DNA of 64,000 bases from NCBI RefSeq assembly GCF_013394915.1, contig NZ_CP056771.1, forward strand, positions 124,001-188,000. The letters are read 5' to 3'. A program made the position numbers and the translations under genes. The notes beneath the pieces are model-generated. The model saw nothing but the letters and a program-made list of their open reading frames with translations, was not told the DNA's origin and searched no databases. Of this stretch, positions 30,728 to 40,467 are shown in pieces. Within the stretch, counting starts at the first letter, position 1; every line of letters begins with the position of its first letter. The DNA comes from Buchnera aphidicola (Aphis gossypii) (GTDB lineage: Bacteria; Pseudomonadota; Gammaproteobacteria; Enterobacterales; Enterobacteriaceae).

Positions 30728-31309
30728 GTGAAAAATTATTTTCTATTTTTTTTATCAAATATATTAATTGATAACTTTATTTTAGTAAAATTTCTTGGTT
30801 TATGTCCTTTTACAGGAGCTTCAAATAAATTAGACATTGCTTTAGGTATTAGTTTTGCTACAACTTTTGTTGTTTTTGTTTCTACTATCGTTTTATGGTG
30901 TATTAATTGTTTAATTTTATCCCCATTTGATTTGCTTTATTTAAGAATTATTATATATATGTTAATAATTTCATTTTTTGTACAATTTACAGAAATTATT
31001 CTGCATAATATTAGCCCTTTTTTATACCGTATACTTGGTATTTTTTTACCATTAATCACAACTAATTGTGCAGTTTTAGCAATTCCTTTGTTTTGTTTAC
31101 ACGAAAATTACACATTTTTAGAATCAATATTTTATGCGATTAGCTCCTCATTAGGTTTTTCTTTAATAATGGTTATATTTACAAGTATTAGAGAACGTAT
31201 ATTACTATCAGATATCCCTGTTATATTTAAAGGATCTCCTATTGTGCTTATCACTATTAGTTTAATTTCTATTGCTTTTATGGGTTTTAAAGGTTTAATA
31301 AAAATTTAA
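30728..31309 (+). CDS. rsxA: Rsx/Rnf electron transport complex subunit A
   Basis: An integral inner-membrane subunit of the Rsx (Rnf) complex. It has 193 residues, the E. coli length, with about six hydrophobic segments. [14 protein letters not shown] and [11 protein letters not shown] are the conserved Cys-containing motifs that bind an intramembrane iron-sulphur centre with RsxE. The start is GTG 30728, preceded by GTGGA. First gene of rsxABCDGE-nth, whose order is exactly that of E. coli. Confidence 0.96.
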   Translation: MKNYFLFFLSNILIDNFILVKFLGLCPFTGASNKLDIALGISFATTFVVFVSTIVLWCINCLILSPFDLLYLRIIIYMLIISFFVQFTEIILHNISPFLYRILGIFLPLITTNCAVLAIPLFCLHENYTFLESIFYAISSSLGFSLIMVIFTSIRERILLSDIPVIFKGSPIVLITISLISIAFMGFKGLIKI

Positions 31310-31311
31310 TT

Positions 31312-31812
31312 ATGTTCACAATAATGGTTATTTTAATTTTTTCTTTATTATCTTTTTTATTAGGTTTAATATTATCATACATAAATTATATTTTTCCTCT
31401 AAAAAAAGATTCTATTATAGAAAAAATAAATAATGAATTACCTCAAAGTCAATGTGCAAAATGCGGATATTCTGGATGTTATCCTTATGCTAAATCAATA
31501 ATAAACAATCATGAAAAGATTAATAAATGCACTCCTGGTGGAAACGAAGTAATATTAAAAATTAATGAATTATTAAATTTAAATAAAGATTTAGAAAATA
31601 AAGACATTCCAAATAAATCAATTTTATACACGACAGTAAAAATTGATGAAATAAATTGTGTTGGATGTTCTAAATGTGCTACATTTTGTCCGGTAGATGC
31701 AATCATTGGAGCTCCTAATTTTGTTCATACAGTAGTTCAAAAATTTTGCACTGGTTGTAATATTTGCTTATCACATTGTCCAACTAATTGTATTGAAATA
31801 ATAAAAGAATAA
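31312..31812 (+). CDS. rsxB: Rsx/Rnf electron transport complex subunit B (ferredoxin-like), C-terminally short
   Basis: A membrane-anchored iron-sulphur subunit. It has an N-terminal TM helix (about 4-28), a 4Fe-4S motif with Cys48, Cys51, Cys56 and Cys73, and two ferredoxin clusters (Cys116-119-122-126 and Cys146-149-152-156). It has 166 residues against 192 in E. coli. It stops right after the second ferredoxin motif, losing the C-terminal tail. It begins 2 bases after the rsxA stop. Confidence 0.95.
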   Translation: MFTIMVILIFSLLSFLLGLILSYINYIFPLKKDSIIEKINNELPQSQCAKCGYSGCYPYAKSIINNHEKINKCTPGGNEVILKINELLNLNKDLENKDIPNKSILYTTVKIDEINCVGCSKCATFCPVDAIIGAPNFVHTVVQKFCTGCNICLSHCPTNCIEIIKE

Positions 31813-31888
31813 TATATGTTACTAAAAATAAAATATGTTTTAAAAAAATATTTATTTAAAAAACTTTTTCAAAATTTTATATTTATTT

Positions 31889-33448
31889 TTGTTAATAAAA
31901 AAAAAATATGATTTTTCAGGTGGATTAACATGTTTACCAATAAAAGAAGAACCAAATCAGTATATTATTAATCATATTCCCAATCCTAAAGAATTTATCA
32001 TCTATCTTAAATATAATACTTTGAAAAAAAGTATGTTAAGAGTGAAAATTAATCAAAAAGTATTGTGTGGACAACCCTTGACTTTTGGCGATTATTCAAG
32101 CGTTCCTATTCATTCACCTACTTCAGGTATGATTAAAAATATAGAATTTAATTCTGGTTCTTTGAGTTTTAATAAAGCAAATATAAAAATTACAATTTTG
32201 TCTGATTACTTAGATCAATGGATCAGACTAAAAAAAATTAATCATTATAAGTTATATTCTGCTCAATATTTGATTAAAATTATTTATCAATTAGGTGTAG
32301 TGGGACTTGGAGGAGCTAATTTTTCTTCATCTAAAAAATTAATGTTAAGTATTAAAAAAGTACACACATTAGTAGTCAATGCTGTAGAAAGCGATCCTTT
32401 GATAACTTCTGATTATTGCTTAATTAATAATTATTTAAATGAAATATTAATAGGATGTGAAATTATTTCTTGGATATCTAAAGCAAAAAATATTTTAATC
32501 GTCATTCAAGAAGATAAAATTGAACTAATTTCGAAAATTCAATTATTAATTAAAAATAAAAAATTATTTAAAATTTGTATTTTAAAAAAGAAATATCCTG
32601 GCGGTAGTAGTAAAATTATTATTAAATCTTTAACTGGAAAAGAAATTCCTTTTGGAAAACATTCGATAGATATAGGATATCTTATTTTCAATGTTGCAAC
32701 TGTTTATGCTATTAAAAGAGCTATTATGAATGGAGAACCATTAATTCAGAGAATTGTTAGTTTATATGATTATAAGAATAATTTATCTAAAAATTTTTTA
32801 ATTAGAATAGGTACTCCAATAAATTTTTTTTTAAATTATTTAAAAATTGAAAATCATTTAGATTATATGATTTACATAGGTGGTATATTTATGAATAATT
32901 GTCTTATTAATTTAAATTATTCGATATTAAAAGACGTTAATTGTATCGCAATTAAAAAATATAAAAGAAAAACAAAAAAAATTATTAATTATTCATGTAT
33001 TAATTGTGGTTATTGTGTTCAAGTATGCCCGGTTGATTTGCTTCCTCAAAAATTATATTTATATGCTAAAAACAATAATCATGAAAAAACAAAAAAATCT
33101 TATATTATGGACTGTATTGAATGCAAAGCTTGTGAAAAAGTATGTCCTAGCAATATACCATTAGTTAAATATTTTAAGTATGAAAAAATAATTCAAAAAA
33201 AAATAAATGCAGAAGTTCAGAAAAAAAAATTTTTTTTTAGTCGCTTTCAGTTACGAGAAGAAAGATTATCAAAGCAAAAAAAAATATTTTATGAAAACAA
33301 AAACTACTTTAGCACAATAAAATTAACAAAACCTAATATTTTTAAAAAAACATTAAAAAAAGAATTAATGAGCAAAGAACTAACAGAAAAAGATATTAGA
33401 AAAGAAATATTACGATCTTCAATAAAACGTGTGCAATATAAAAAATAA
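31889..33448 (+). CDS. rsxC: Rsx/Rnf electron transport complex subunit C; start disturbed at an A10 tract
   Basis: A peripheral NADH/FMN- and iron-sulphur-binding subunit. The frame shows YDFSGG near its start (E. coli WDFNGG), GQPLTFGDYSSVPIHSPTSG, the VGLGGANF nucleotide-binding region, and two 4Fe-4S motifs, CINCGYCVQVCP and CIECKACEKVCP. It has 519 residues from TTG 31889; E. coli has 740, with a long Ala-rich tail that is replaced here by about 90 basic residues. The TTG has no ribosome binding site. An ATG at 31816, 3 bases after the rsxB stop, opens a frame with homologous KLF and NKKK residues. That frame leaves the rsxC frame at ten A's (31897-31906). Confidence 0.88.
   Translation: MLIKKKYDFSGGLTCLPIKEEPNQYIINHIPNPKEFIIYLKYNTLKKSMLRVKINQKVLCGQPLTFGDYSSVPIHSPTSGMIKNIEFNSGSLSFNKANIKITILSDYLDQWIRLKKINHYKLYSAQYLIKIIYQLGVVGLGGANFSSSKKLMLSIKKVHTLVVNAVESDPLITSDYCLINNYLNEILIGCEIISWISKAKNILIVIQEDKIELISKIQLLIKNKKLFKICILKKKYPGGSSKIIIKSLTGKEIPFGKHSIDIGYLIFNVATVYAIKRAIMNGEPLIQRIVSLYDYKNNLSKNFLIRIGTPINFFLNYLKIENHLDYMIYIGGIFMNNCLINLNYSILKDVNCIAIKKYKRKTKKIINYSCINCGYCVQVCPVDLLPQKLYLYAKNNNHEKTKKSYIMDCIECKACEKVCPSNIPLVKYFKYEKIIQKKINAEVQKKKFFFSRFQLREERLSKQKKIFYENKNYFSTIKLTKPNIFKKTLKKELMSKELTEKDIRKEILRSSIKRVQYKK
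31897..31906 (+). other. A10 homopolymer at the rsxC frame junction
   Basis: Ten consecutive A's. Reading from ATG 31816 gives a TGA at 31909-31911. Removing one A joins that frame to the rsxC frame (TTT GTT AAT then Lys codons, then TATGAT). It is a candidate transcriptional slippage site. Rescue of frameshifted genes by polymerase slippage at poly(A) tracts is reported for insect endosymbionts including Buchnera. Confidence 0.5.
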
Positions 33449-33481
33449 AACTTTAAAATCTTAATTTTAGAATAACATAAA

Positions 33482-34522
33482 ATGAATCCTCCTTATATAT
33501 GTAATACTTATAATGTAAAAAACATTATGTTTTTTGTTCTTATAGCATCTATTCCAGCTATTTTAACGGAATTTTATTTTTTTGGTATAGTAATATTGAT
33601 ACAAATATTTTTGTTTATTATATGTTCTTTGGTATTCGAAATAGTGACATTAAAGATATGTTGTAAAAGTATTAAAAATAATATATTAGATAATTCATCG
33701 CTAGTTACTGCAGTGTTACTAGGTTTAAGTGTTCCTTCTTCATTAACTTGGTGGATGATAATATTTAGTTCTTTTTTTGCTATTGTTATTGCTAAATGTT
33801 TATATGGAGGATTAGGACAAAATATATTCAATCCAGCTATGATTGGTTATGCTGTATTACTAATATCTTTTCCCTTAGATATGAGCTCTTATCATAAAGA
33901 AAGTACTAAATTGTTCTCTTTAGATGATTTAAAAATTTCAATAAATAAAGTTTTTTTTCAAACAAAAAAAAATATTATTTTAAATCAAAATCCTGATGTT
34001 TTTACACAAGCAACGCCTTTAAATCAATTTAAGAATAAATCTCGTGTTTTTTATAACACTTCTTCAGAACATATAATCTTAAAAGATGAAAAAAAAGTTA
34101 TTTTTTCATCTTGGAATTACGTTAATATAAGTTTTTTATTAGGTGGAATTTTTTTATTATATAAAAAAATTATTTGTTGGCGTATTCCATTTAGTTTTTT
34201 ATTTTCTTTAGTTTTTTGCTCTACTTTGAGTTTTTTATTTTCTAAAAATTTTATTTTTTCTCCATTTTTTCATCTTTTCTCTGGTGGAACGATGATATGT
34301 GCTTTTTTTATTTCGACTGATCCAGTTACTACTTCTTATAGTAATATAGGAAAAATTGTTTTTGGTTTGATAATTGGATTATTAGTTTATGTGATTCGGA
34401 CATATAGTGATTATCCAGATGGAGTTGCTTTTTCAGTTTTACTTGGGAATATGTTGGCACCATTAATAGATGATTTTTTAAATACATCTGGGTATGGGCA
34501 TAAAAAATATGAAAGATTTTAA
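33482..34522 (+). CDS. rsxD: Rsx/Rnf electron transport complex subunit D
   Basis: An integral membrane subunit carrying covalent FMN. It has 346 residues (E. coli 352) and about nine hydrophobic segments. Family blocks are LYGGLGQNIFNPAMIGY, the flavin-attachment context TQATPLNQF (SQATPL in E. coli), and the C-terminal FFISTDPVTTS and YPDGVAFSVLLGN. It overlaps the rsxG start by 14 bases. Confidence 0.95.
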   Translation: MNPPYICNTYNVKNIMFFVLIASIPAILTEFYFFGIVILIQIFLFIICSLVFEIVTLKICCKSIKNNILDNSSLVTAVLLGLSVPSSLTWWMIIFSSFFAIVIAKCLYGGLGQNIFNPAMIGYAVLLISFPLDMSSYHKESTKLFSLDDLKISINKVFFQTKKNIILNQNPDVFTQATPLNQFKNKSRVFYNTSSEHIILKDEKKVIFSSWNYVNISFLLGGIFLLYKKIICWRIPFSFLFSLVFCSTLSFLFSKNFIFSPFFHLFSGGTMICAFFISTDPVTTSYSNIGKIVFGLIIGLLVYVIRTYSDYPDGVAFSVLLGNMLAPLIDDFLNTSGYGHKKYERF

Positions 34523-35123
34523 AAAAATATTAAAAAATTCATTTATAATGAGTTTTTTTTCTGTTTTATCTTTATGTATTGTTATTTATGTAAATTATAT
34601 TACAAAAAATCAAATAAAAAAACAAAAGGAACAAGAAAAAAAAATTTTTATTCAGCAAGTAGTTCCGCATAATATTTATAGTTTATATGAAGAAAAAAAA
34701 TATTTAGTAGATAGTGAATGGTTAGGAGATTCTAATAAGCATAATCTTTGGTTATTGTTTCGTAATAAAATAGCAAAAATTGCTATTGTTGAAAGTACAG
34801 CTCCAGATGGATATTCTGGATCAATTTATATATTAGTAGCTGCATATTTGAATGGAAAAATTATTGGTGTTCGAGTTTTATCTCATAAAGAAACTCCTGG
34901 AATTGGTGATAAAATTGATATATCTGTTTCCGATTGGATTACAAAATTTAAAGATTTAATGGTAAAAAATGAAAAAGATAATCATGTATTACTAAAAAAG
35001 TATGGTGGTCAAATTGATCAGTTTACAGGAGCAACTATAACTCCTCAAGCTGTAACTAATGCTATAAAAAGAACAGTAATTTTTATTAAAAAAATACCAT
35101 TAATTCTTTCTTTAAAGAGATAA
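34509..35123 (+). CDS. rsxG: Rsx/Rnf electron transport complex subunit G
   Basis: A periplasm-facing flavoprotein anchored by one N-terminal TM helix (about 12-31). It has 204 residues (E. coli 206). Covalent FMN is expected on Thr176 in TGATITP (173-179). ETPGIGDKI is also conserved. The start is ATG 34509, within the end of rsxD, because [10 protein letters not shown] corresponds to the E. coli start. The open frame begins 15 bases earlier without homology. Confidence 0.95.
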   Translation: MKDFKKILKNSFIMSFFSVLSLCIVIYVNYITKNQIKKQKEQEKKIFIQQVVPHNIYSLYEEKKYLVDSEWLGDSNKHNLWLLFRNKIAKIAIVESTAPDGYSGSIYILVAAYLNGKIIGVRVLSHKETPGIGDKIDISVSDWITKFKDLMVKNEKDNHVLLKKYGGQIDQFTGATITPQAVTNAIKRTVIFIKKIPLILSLKR

Positions 35124-35128
35124 AATAT

Positions 35129-35773
35129 ATGACACTTAATAACTTTTTTAAGACAAGATTATGGTCAAATAATCCTTCTTTTGTTCAGCTTTTAGGTTTA
35201 TGTCCTGTTTTGGCTATGACTACAAGTGTGGTAAACGCGCTAGGGTTGGGAGTTTGTACAACATTTATATTAATTATTACAAACACTATTATCTCTATAT
35301 TTAAACATATCATACCTAAAAATATTAGAATTCCTATCTTTATGTTGATAGTTTCTTCAACAGTGACATGCGTAGAAATGATATTACATGCATATCAATT
35401 TAATCTATATAAATCATTAGGTGTTTTTATTCCATTAATAGTAACTAATTGCATCGTTATTCGTAGAGCGGAATCTATAGCTTATAAAAATTCTATTTTG
35501 GTTTCTTTTTTTGATGGATTATTAACAGGTTTAGGATCAACGCTAGCAATGTTTTTTATAGGTTTAATAAGAGAAATGTTAGGTCATGGAACATTATTTT
35601 TTGAAAGTAATAAAATTTTTAATTTTTTAGAAACTAATGATTTCTTTACGATATTGAATAAAAATATGCTAATAATTTTAGCAGTATCTCCTCCAGGAGG
35701 ATTTTTAATATTAGGTTTTTTAATTGCTTTTAAAAATTATTTAGATAAAATAAAGAAGAAAAAAAAATTTTGA
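35129..35773 (+). CDS. rsxE: Rsx/Rnf electron transport complex subunit E
   Basis: An integral membrane partner of RsxA with six predicted helices. It has 214 residues (E. coli 231); the C-terminal tail is shorter and basic. [13 protein letters not shown] and [10 protein letters not shown] are the conserved Cys motifs mirroring those of RsxA. It ends 34 bases before nth. All six subunits are present, so the complex is probably functional for ion-coupled electron transfer between NADH and a ferredoxin-like acceptor (inference). Confidence 0.95.
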   Translation: MTLNNFFKTRLWSNNPSFVQLLGLCPVLAMTTSVVNALGLGVCTTFILIITNTIISIFKHIIPKNIRIPIFMLIVSSTVTCVEMILHAYQFNLYKSLGVFIPLIVTNCIVIRRAESIAYKNSILVSFFDGLLTGLGSTLAMFFIGLIREMLGHGTLFFESNKIFNFLETNDFFTILNKNMLIILAVSPPGGFLILGFLIAFKNYLDKIKKKKKF

Positions 35774-35807
35774 ATATATTTATTTAGGTATATAAATAAT
35801 ATAAGAT

Positions 35808-36443
35808 ATGAATAGAAAAATACGTTATAAAATTTTATCTTTATTTCATATACATCAACCACATCCTAAGACAGAATTAGTTTTTTCATCAGATTTTGAA
35901 TTATTAGTATCTTTAATATTATCTGCTCAATCTACTGATGATATGGTGAATAAAACAACTTTTCTTTTATTTAAAGTTGCTAATACTCCAGAAAGCATTT
36001 TACAGTTAGGTATAAAAAAATTAAAAAATTACATTAGAAGTGTTGGTTTATATAATAATAAAGCTCAATATATTATTAACACATCTTTATTATTGTTAGA
36101 AAAATATAATAATCAAATTCCTAATACTCGCGTAGAATTAGAGTCTTTTCCTGGAATCGGTAGAAAAATAGCGAATATTATTTTAAATGTATTATTTGAT
36201 AAAAAAACTATTGCAGTAGATACACATGTTTTTCGAGTTTCTAATCGAACTGGCTTTGCTATAGGAGAAAATGTAATCAAAGTTGAAAAAAAATTAATAA
36301 AAGTTGTACCATCTATATTTAAAAAAAACATTCATTTTTGGTTTGTTTATCATGGACGTTATGTCTGCAAAGCACGAAAACAAAGTTGTCATATTTGCTT
36401 GATAAACAAATTTTGTGAATTTATTAATAACAAATCTATATAA
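35808..36443 (+). CDS. nth: Endonuclease III
   Basis: A base-excision DNA glycosylase/AP lyase for oxidised pyrimidines. It has 211 residues, the E. coli length. Catalytic Lys120 sits in the helix-hairpin-helix PGIGRKIAN and Asp138 in AVDTH. The C-terminal 4Fe-4S ligands follow the Cys-x6-Cys-x2-Cys-x5-Cys spacing. It follows rsxE as in E. coli. With nfo it forms a minimal base-excision set in this window. Confidence 0.97.
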   Translation: MNRKIRYKILSLFHIHQPHPKTELVFSSDFELLVSLILSAQSTDDMVNKTTFLLFKVANTPESILQLGIKKLKNYIRSVGLYNNKAQYIINTSLLLLEKYNNQIPNTRVELESFPGIGRKIANIILNVLFDKKTIAVDTHVFRVSNRTGFAIGENVIKVEKKLIKVVPSIFKKNIHFWFVYHGRYVCKARKQSCHICLINKFCEFINNKSI

Positions 36444-36458
36444 TATATGAATATATAA

Positions 36459-38453
36459 GTGATTATTGTAGACGTTGTTTTACCTTTTCCAATTAAAACA
36501 TGTTTTAGTTATATACTCCCGTGTTCAATTACCCCTGTAGTTGGAGTTCGCGTTGTTGTCCCTTTTAATTCAAAAGATGTAACAGGTATTGTTATTGCAT
36601 ATCATCAAAAAAAAATAAATAATTTGAATTTTAAACTTGTTAAATGTGTTATTGATTATGAACCAATTTTAAATATTTCTTTATTAAATATTTTAATATG
36701 GTTAAGTAAGTATTATTGTTATCCCATAGGAAGTATATTCCTTATTGCTTTTCCTGATATTTTCAAATTTAAAAATGTAGTTAAAATTAATTACAAGATG
36801 TATTTTAAAAATAATATAAATCAATTTAATAAATTTAAAATTAATAGAAAATTTCTGTTAAATGCGAACATTTTGTCTAAAATAAATACAATTTTAATTA
36901 ATTCATCCTTTTCATCTTGGTTAATATCAGAAATTAATTTATTTATAAAAATTAAATTCTATTTAGGTTTATTCGAAAAAATTTTGAAAAAAAATTTACA
37001 AATTTTAATTATTGTTCCATATATAAAATATGCATATAAAATATTATTTTTTTTAAAAAAATATTTAAATGTTTCTATTAGCATTGTAGATACTAATATA
37101 AGTAATGAAATTTTTTTTGATATATGGATTAAAACTAAAAATGGACAAAATTCTATTTTGATTGGAACAAAAAAAAGTGTGTTTTTTCCCTTTTTAAAAT
37201 TAGGTTTAATTGTTTTATTTGAAGAACATAATTTAATATATAAAAATATAGATCAATTTAAATGTAATATTAGAGATGTAGCAACATTTAGAGCGTTTAA
37301 AGAAAATATACCTATTATTTTAGATTCGAATACGCCTTCTTTAAAAACATTATATAATGTTATTCATAAAAAAATTTTTTGGATAAATTTCAATCAAACT
37401 TATACTTCTCTAATTTTAAAAAATAAAATTGTTAATTTAAAGAAAGAAAAAATAAGAACTTATTTATCAGATAGTTTGATTAAAGAAATTTTTGAAAATA
37501 TAAAAAAAAATTTTTCAGTTTTATTAATTTTCAATCCATCTAATTTTGTGTTTTTAGGCTTAATTTGTAATTATTGTAATTGGATTCCTCGATGCGATAT
37601 TTGCCATGATTACTATGAAGTTAACAAATATAATGATGTTATGTTTTGTAGAAATTGTTTAATTTATTATAAAAAATTATTGTCATGTAATATATGTAAT
37701 TTTTCTCCATTAACTACATTTAATTTTGGTATAAAAAAAATTAAAAAAAATATAAAAAAAATATTTTTTAATATACCATTACTGTTTTTAATGTGTTTAA
37801 AAAATATTAAAACTAAAAAATTAAATTTAAATATCGATAACTTTTATATTGTACATTCTGGAATTATCATTACTACAGAAAAAGTAGTTCAGAATTATTT
37901 TTTTCCTAATGTAAGATTAATTGGTTTAGTAGATATTGATCATTATTTTTTATCTTTTAATTTTAATAATATTGAACATTTTTCTCAATTTTATTTTAAT
38001 CTTATTAATCTAGTACAAAAAAAATCAAAATTTTTGAATATATTAATTCAAACATCCATTCCTAACAATGAAAATCTAATAAATATATGTGGTAAAAAAT
38101 ATTTTTTTTATGCTCGTAATATGTTAATTACAAGAAAAAGATTTTTGTTACCACCTTGGAATGTTCAAGTTATTTTATATTGTCAAAGTAAAAGCTTTCA
38201 AAAAAGTTTTACGTTTTTAAAATTTATATATACTTTTTTGAAAAAAAAATCTAAAAAAGATAATATTTTATTATGGTTTGTAGGTCCTGATCCTGTTTTT
38301 TTAAGATCTAAAAAAAAATATATTCACAAATTATTAATACAATGTTCTTCGCGCATTTACTTGCAAAAAATATTAAGAATTTCACTTGATCTGTCAAAAT
38401 ATTTTTCTATTTTTAATAATATTAAGTGGTTTGTAAACTTTGATGTAAACTAA
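36459..38453 (+). CDS. priA: PriA-like primosomal protein with degenerate ATPase motifs
   Basis: PriA restarts collapsed forks by remodelling DNA and loading DnaB. The gene encodes 664 residues (E. coli 732) from GTG 36459. The N-terminal DNA-binding domain is recognisable (VVLPFPIKTCFSYILP). Compared with the E. coli sequence as I recall it, without gaps locally, Walker A GVTGSGKT becomes EINLFIKI (158-165, Lys164 kept). Walker B DEEH becomes FEEH (Phe254). Motif III GSATP becomes DSNTP. Motif VI QVAGRAGR becomes NLINLVQK. The zinc domain keeps all eight Cys (CNYC, CDIC, CRNC, CNIC), and the C-terminal LPPWNVQVIL is conserved. It is an intact frame with a dead motor. Confidence 0.92.
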   Translation: MIIVDVVLPFPIKTCFSYILPCSITPVVGVRVVVPFNSKDVTGIVIAYHQKKINNLNFKLVKCVIDYEPILNISLLNILIWLSKYYCYPIGSIFLIAFPDIFKFKNVVKINYKMYFKNNINQFNKFKINRKFLLNANILSKINTILINSSFSSWLISEINLFIKIKFYLGLFEKILKKNLQILIIVPYIKYAYKILFFLKKYLNVSISIVDTNISNEIFFDIWIKTKNGQNSILIGTKKSVFFPFLKLGLIVLFEEHNLIYKNIDQFKCNIRDVATFRAFKENIPIILDSNTPSLKTLYNVIHKKIFWINFNQTYTSLILKNKIVNLKKEKIRTYLSDSLIKEIFENIKKNFSVLLIFNPSNFVFLGLICNYCNWIPRCDICHDYYEVNKYNDVMFCRNCLIYYKKLLSCNICNFSPLTTFNFGIKKIKKNIKKIFFNIPLLFLMCLKNIKTKKLNLNIDNFYIVHSGIIITTEKVVQNYFFPNVRLIGLVDIDHYFLSFNFNNIEHFSQFYFNLINLVQKKSKFLNILIQTSIPNNENLINICGKKYFFYARNMLITRKRFLLPPWNVQVILYCQSKSFQKSFTFLKFIYTFLKKKSKKDNILLWFVGPDPVFLRSKKKYIHKLLIQCSSRIYLQKILRISLDLSKYFSIFNNIKWFVNFDVN

Positions 38454-38554
38454 TTTTAATAAAATAAAAAATTTTGTATATCTTATTATTGAACTTCAAA
38501 AGAAATTAGAATAAAATATCAAAATAATTTAAGTTTTTATTTGAAAGGTTTTTA

Positions 38555-39850
38555 ATGAATCATGTTAATTTAATTGACGAATTAAAACAACGCAATTTAA
38601 TATCTCATATTACAAATGAAGAGATTTTAAAAGAAAATATTAAGCATAATTCTATTTCATTATACTGTGGATTTGATCCTACTGAAGAAAGCTTGCATGT
38701 AGGTCACCTTCTACCTTTGATTACGTTGAAAAGATTTCAATTACAAGGACATAGACCTATTGTTTTAATTGGAGGAGCTACAAGTCTGATTGGAGATCCT
38801 AGTTTTAAAGAAAAAGAACGTTTTTTAAATTTCGACAACAAAATTGATCTATGGACAACTAATATAACTAAACAAATATCTTCTTTTTTGAATTTTGATG
38901 GTTTTAAAAATAATGCAGTAATATTAAATAATAAAAAGTGGTTTGAAAAAATTAATATTTTATCGTTTTTACGTAATATTGGTAAACACTTTTCCATTAA
39001 TACGATGATTAATAGAGAAGCAGTAAAACAACGTATTAAAAGATCAGATCAAGGAATTTCTTTTACAGAATTTTCATATAATTTGTTGCAAGCATATGAT
39101 TTTTTTATATTAAATAAAAAAAAACAAGTATCTCTTCAAATTGGAGGATCTGATCAATGGGGAAATATTTCTGCTGGCATGCACTTAATCAATCGAATTT
39201 CTAAAAAAAAAGTTTATGGTTTAACTTTACCCTTACTGATGCAGTCTAATGGAGTTAAATTTGGAAAAACAGAATCTGGAACTATTTGGTTAGATCCTAA
39301 AAAAACAACTCCTTATAAATTTTATCAATTTTGGAAAAATATAGAAGACTCTGATGTTTATAAGTTTTTAAAACTATTTACTTTTTTAGAATGTAATGAA
39401 ATCAATATAAGAGAAATAAATAAATATAAAAACAATCAGATTATTCACGATAAATCTTACTTATCTCAATATATGACTCGTTTAGTACATGGTGAAGAAA
39501 ATTTATTATCTGCAGAAAGAATTACAAATATTCTTTTTTTAAAAAATATAAATGAGATAAAAGAGTCTGATTTGCATCAATTAAAAAAAGATGGAATACC
39601 TTCTATTGAAGTTAATCAAATTAAAGATTTACAGGAAGCATTAATATTATGCTCATTAGCAAAGTCTCGAACACAAGCAAAAAATATGATTGTATCTAAT
39701 GCTATATCTATTAATACCAATAAAGTTACAAATAAAGGTTATATTTTTAATAATAACGATAAATTATTTAATCAATTTACTTTAATTTCTAGAGGAAAAA
39801 AAAATCATTGCCTTATATATTGGAAGTCAATTGTTTTAAAATTTCATTAA
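38555..39850 (+). CDS. tyrS: Tyrosyl-tRNA synthetase
   Basis: Charges tRNA-Tyr. It has 431 residues (E. coli 424). The class I motif is HVGH (48-51) after CGFDPTEESL. The tyrosine-binding QIGGSDQWGN and the KMSKS equivalent KFGKTESG are present. The C-terminal S4-like RNA-binding domain (about 355-431) includes SRTQAKNMI. The GAAAGG before the ATG is a good ribosome binding site. Confidence 0.97.
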   Translation: MNHVNLIDELKQRNLISHITNEEILKENIKHNSISLYCGFDPTEESLHVGHLLPLITLKRFQLQGHRPIVLIGGATSLIGDPSFKEKERFLNFDNKIDLWTTNITKQISSFLNFDGFKNNAVILNNKKWFEKINILSFLRNIGKHFSINTMINREAVKQRIKRSDQGISFTEFSYNLLQAYDFFILNKKKQVSLQIGGSDQWGNISAGMHLINRISKKKVYGLTLPLLMQSNGVKFGKTESGTIWLDPKKTTPYKFYQFWKNIEDSDVYKFLKLFTFLECNEINIREINKYKNNQIIHDKSYLSQYMTRLVHGEENLLSAERITNILFLKNINEIKESDLHQLKKDGIPSIEVNQIKDLQEALILCSLAKSRTQAKNMIVSNAISINTNKVTNKGYIFNNNDKLFNQFTLISRGKKNHCLIYWKSIVLKFH

Positions 39851-39867
39851 AAATAACTAAAAAATAA

Positions 39868-40254
39868 TTAATTAATTGAAAAACTTTCTCCACAACCGCA
39901 AAATTTTTCCAGCTTAGAGTTATAGAATTTAAAGACTTTGTTAATATTACTTTGTATAAAATCAATTTTAACACCCTCTAAAAATGGCATATCTTTTTTA
40001 GAAATTTGTATTAAAATATTTTCATAAGAAAAAATTATATTATTTTCAGCGCTTATTTTTTTTTCGTCATTAGTTAATTCCATAGTATATCGAAAACCTG
40101 CGCATCCAGATTTTTTTATACTTAATTTTATTCCTTTATTTTTTTTATCGCGACTAATTAATAATAATATTTGTTTCACAGCGCATTTTGTGATTTTAAT
40201 TCCTTTCCATGAATCTTCATTAAATGAATAAGTACTTACTTGTTTTTTTTTCAT
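39868..40254 (-). CDS. sufA: A-type iron-sulphur carrier protein (SufA-like)
   Basis: An IscA/SufA/ErpA family carrier that delivers iron-sulphur clusters to apoproteins. It has 128 residues with the three conserved cysteines Cys51 (SGCAGF), Cys119 and Cys121 (CGCGESF). It is called sufA rather than erpA or iscA because of its position near ydiK and aroH, as in E. coli (old name ydiC); sequence alone does not settle this. The other suf genes are not adjacent. Clients in this window would include the Rsx subunits and Nth. Confidence 0.85.
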   Translation of the reverse strand: MKKKQVSTYSFNEDSWKGIKITKCAVKQILLLISRDKKNKGIKLSIKKSGCAGFRYTMELTNDEKKISAENNIIFSYENILIQISKKDMPFLEGVKIDFIQSNINKVFKFYNSKLEKFCGCGESFSIN

Positions 40255-40467
40255 TTTTTTCTCTTTATTACTTTTGATAAAAGGAATATTCTATAAATAA
40301 TTATTTCATTTATTTTTATATATTTTTTGTTTTATTTGAAGAGTTTTTTCTTTCATGATTTTTAAAAATTTAATGTTATAATTTTGACTGACAAAATTTT
40401 TTAATTATTTTTACTCGTCATCTATAATATAAAAATATCTATAAAAATATTGAGGTGAAACAATTAT

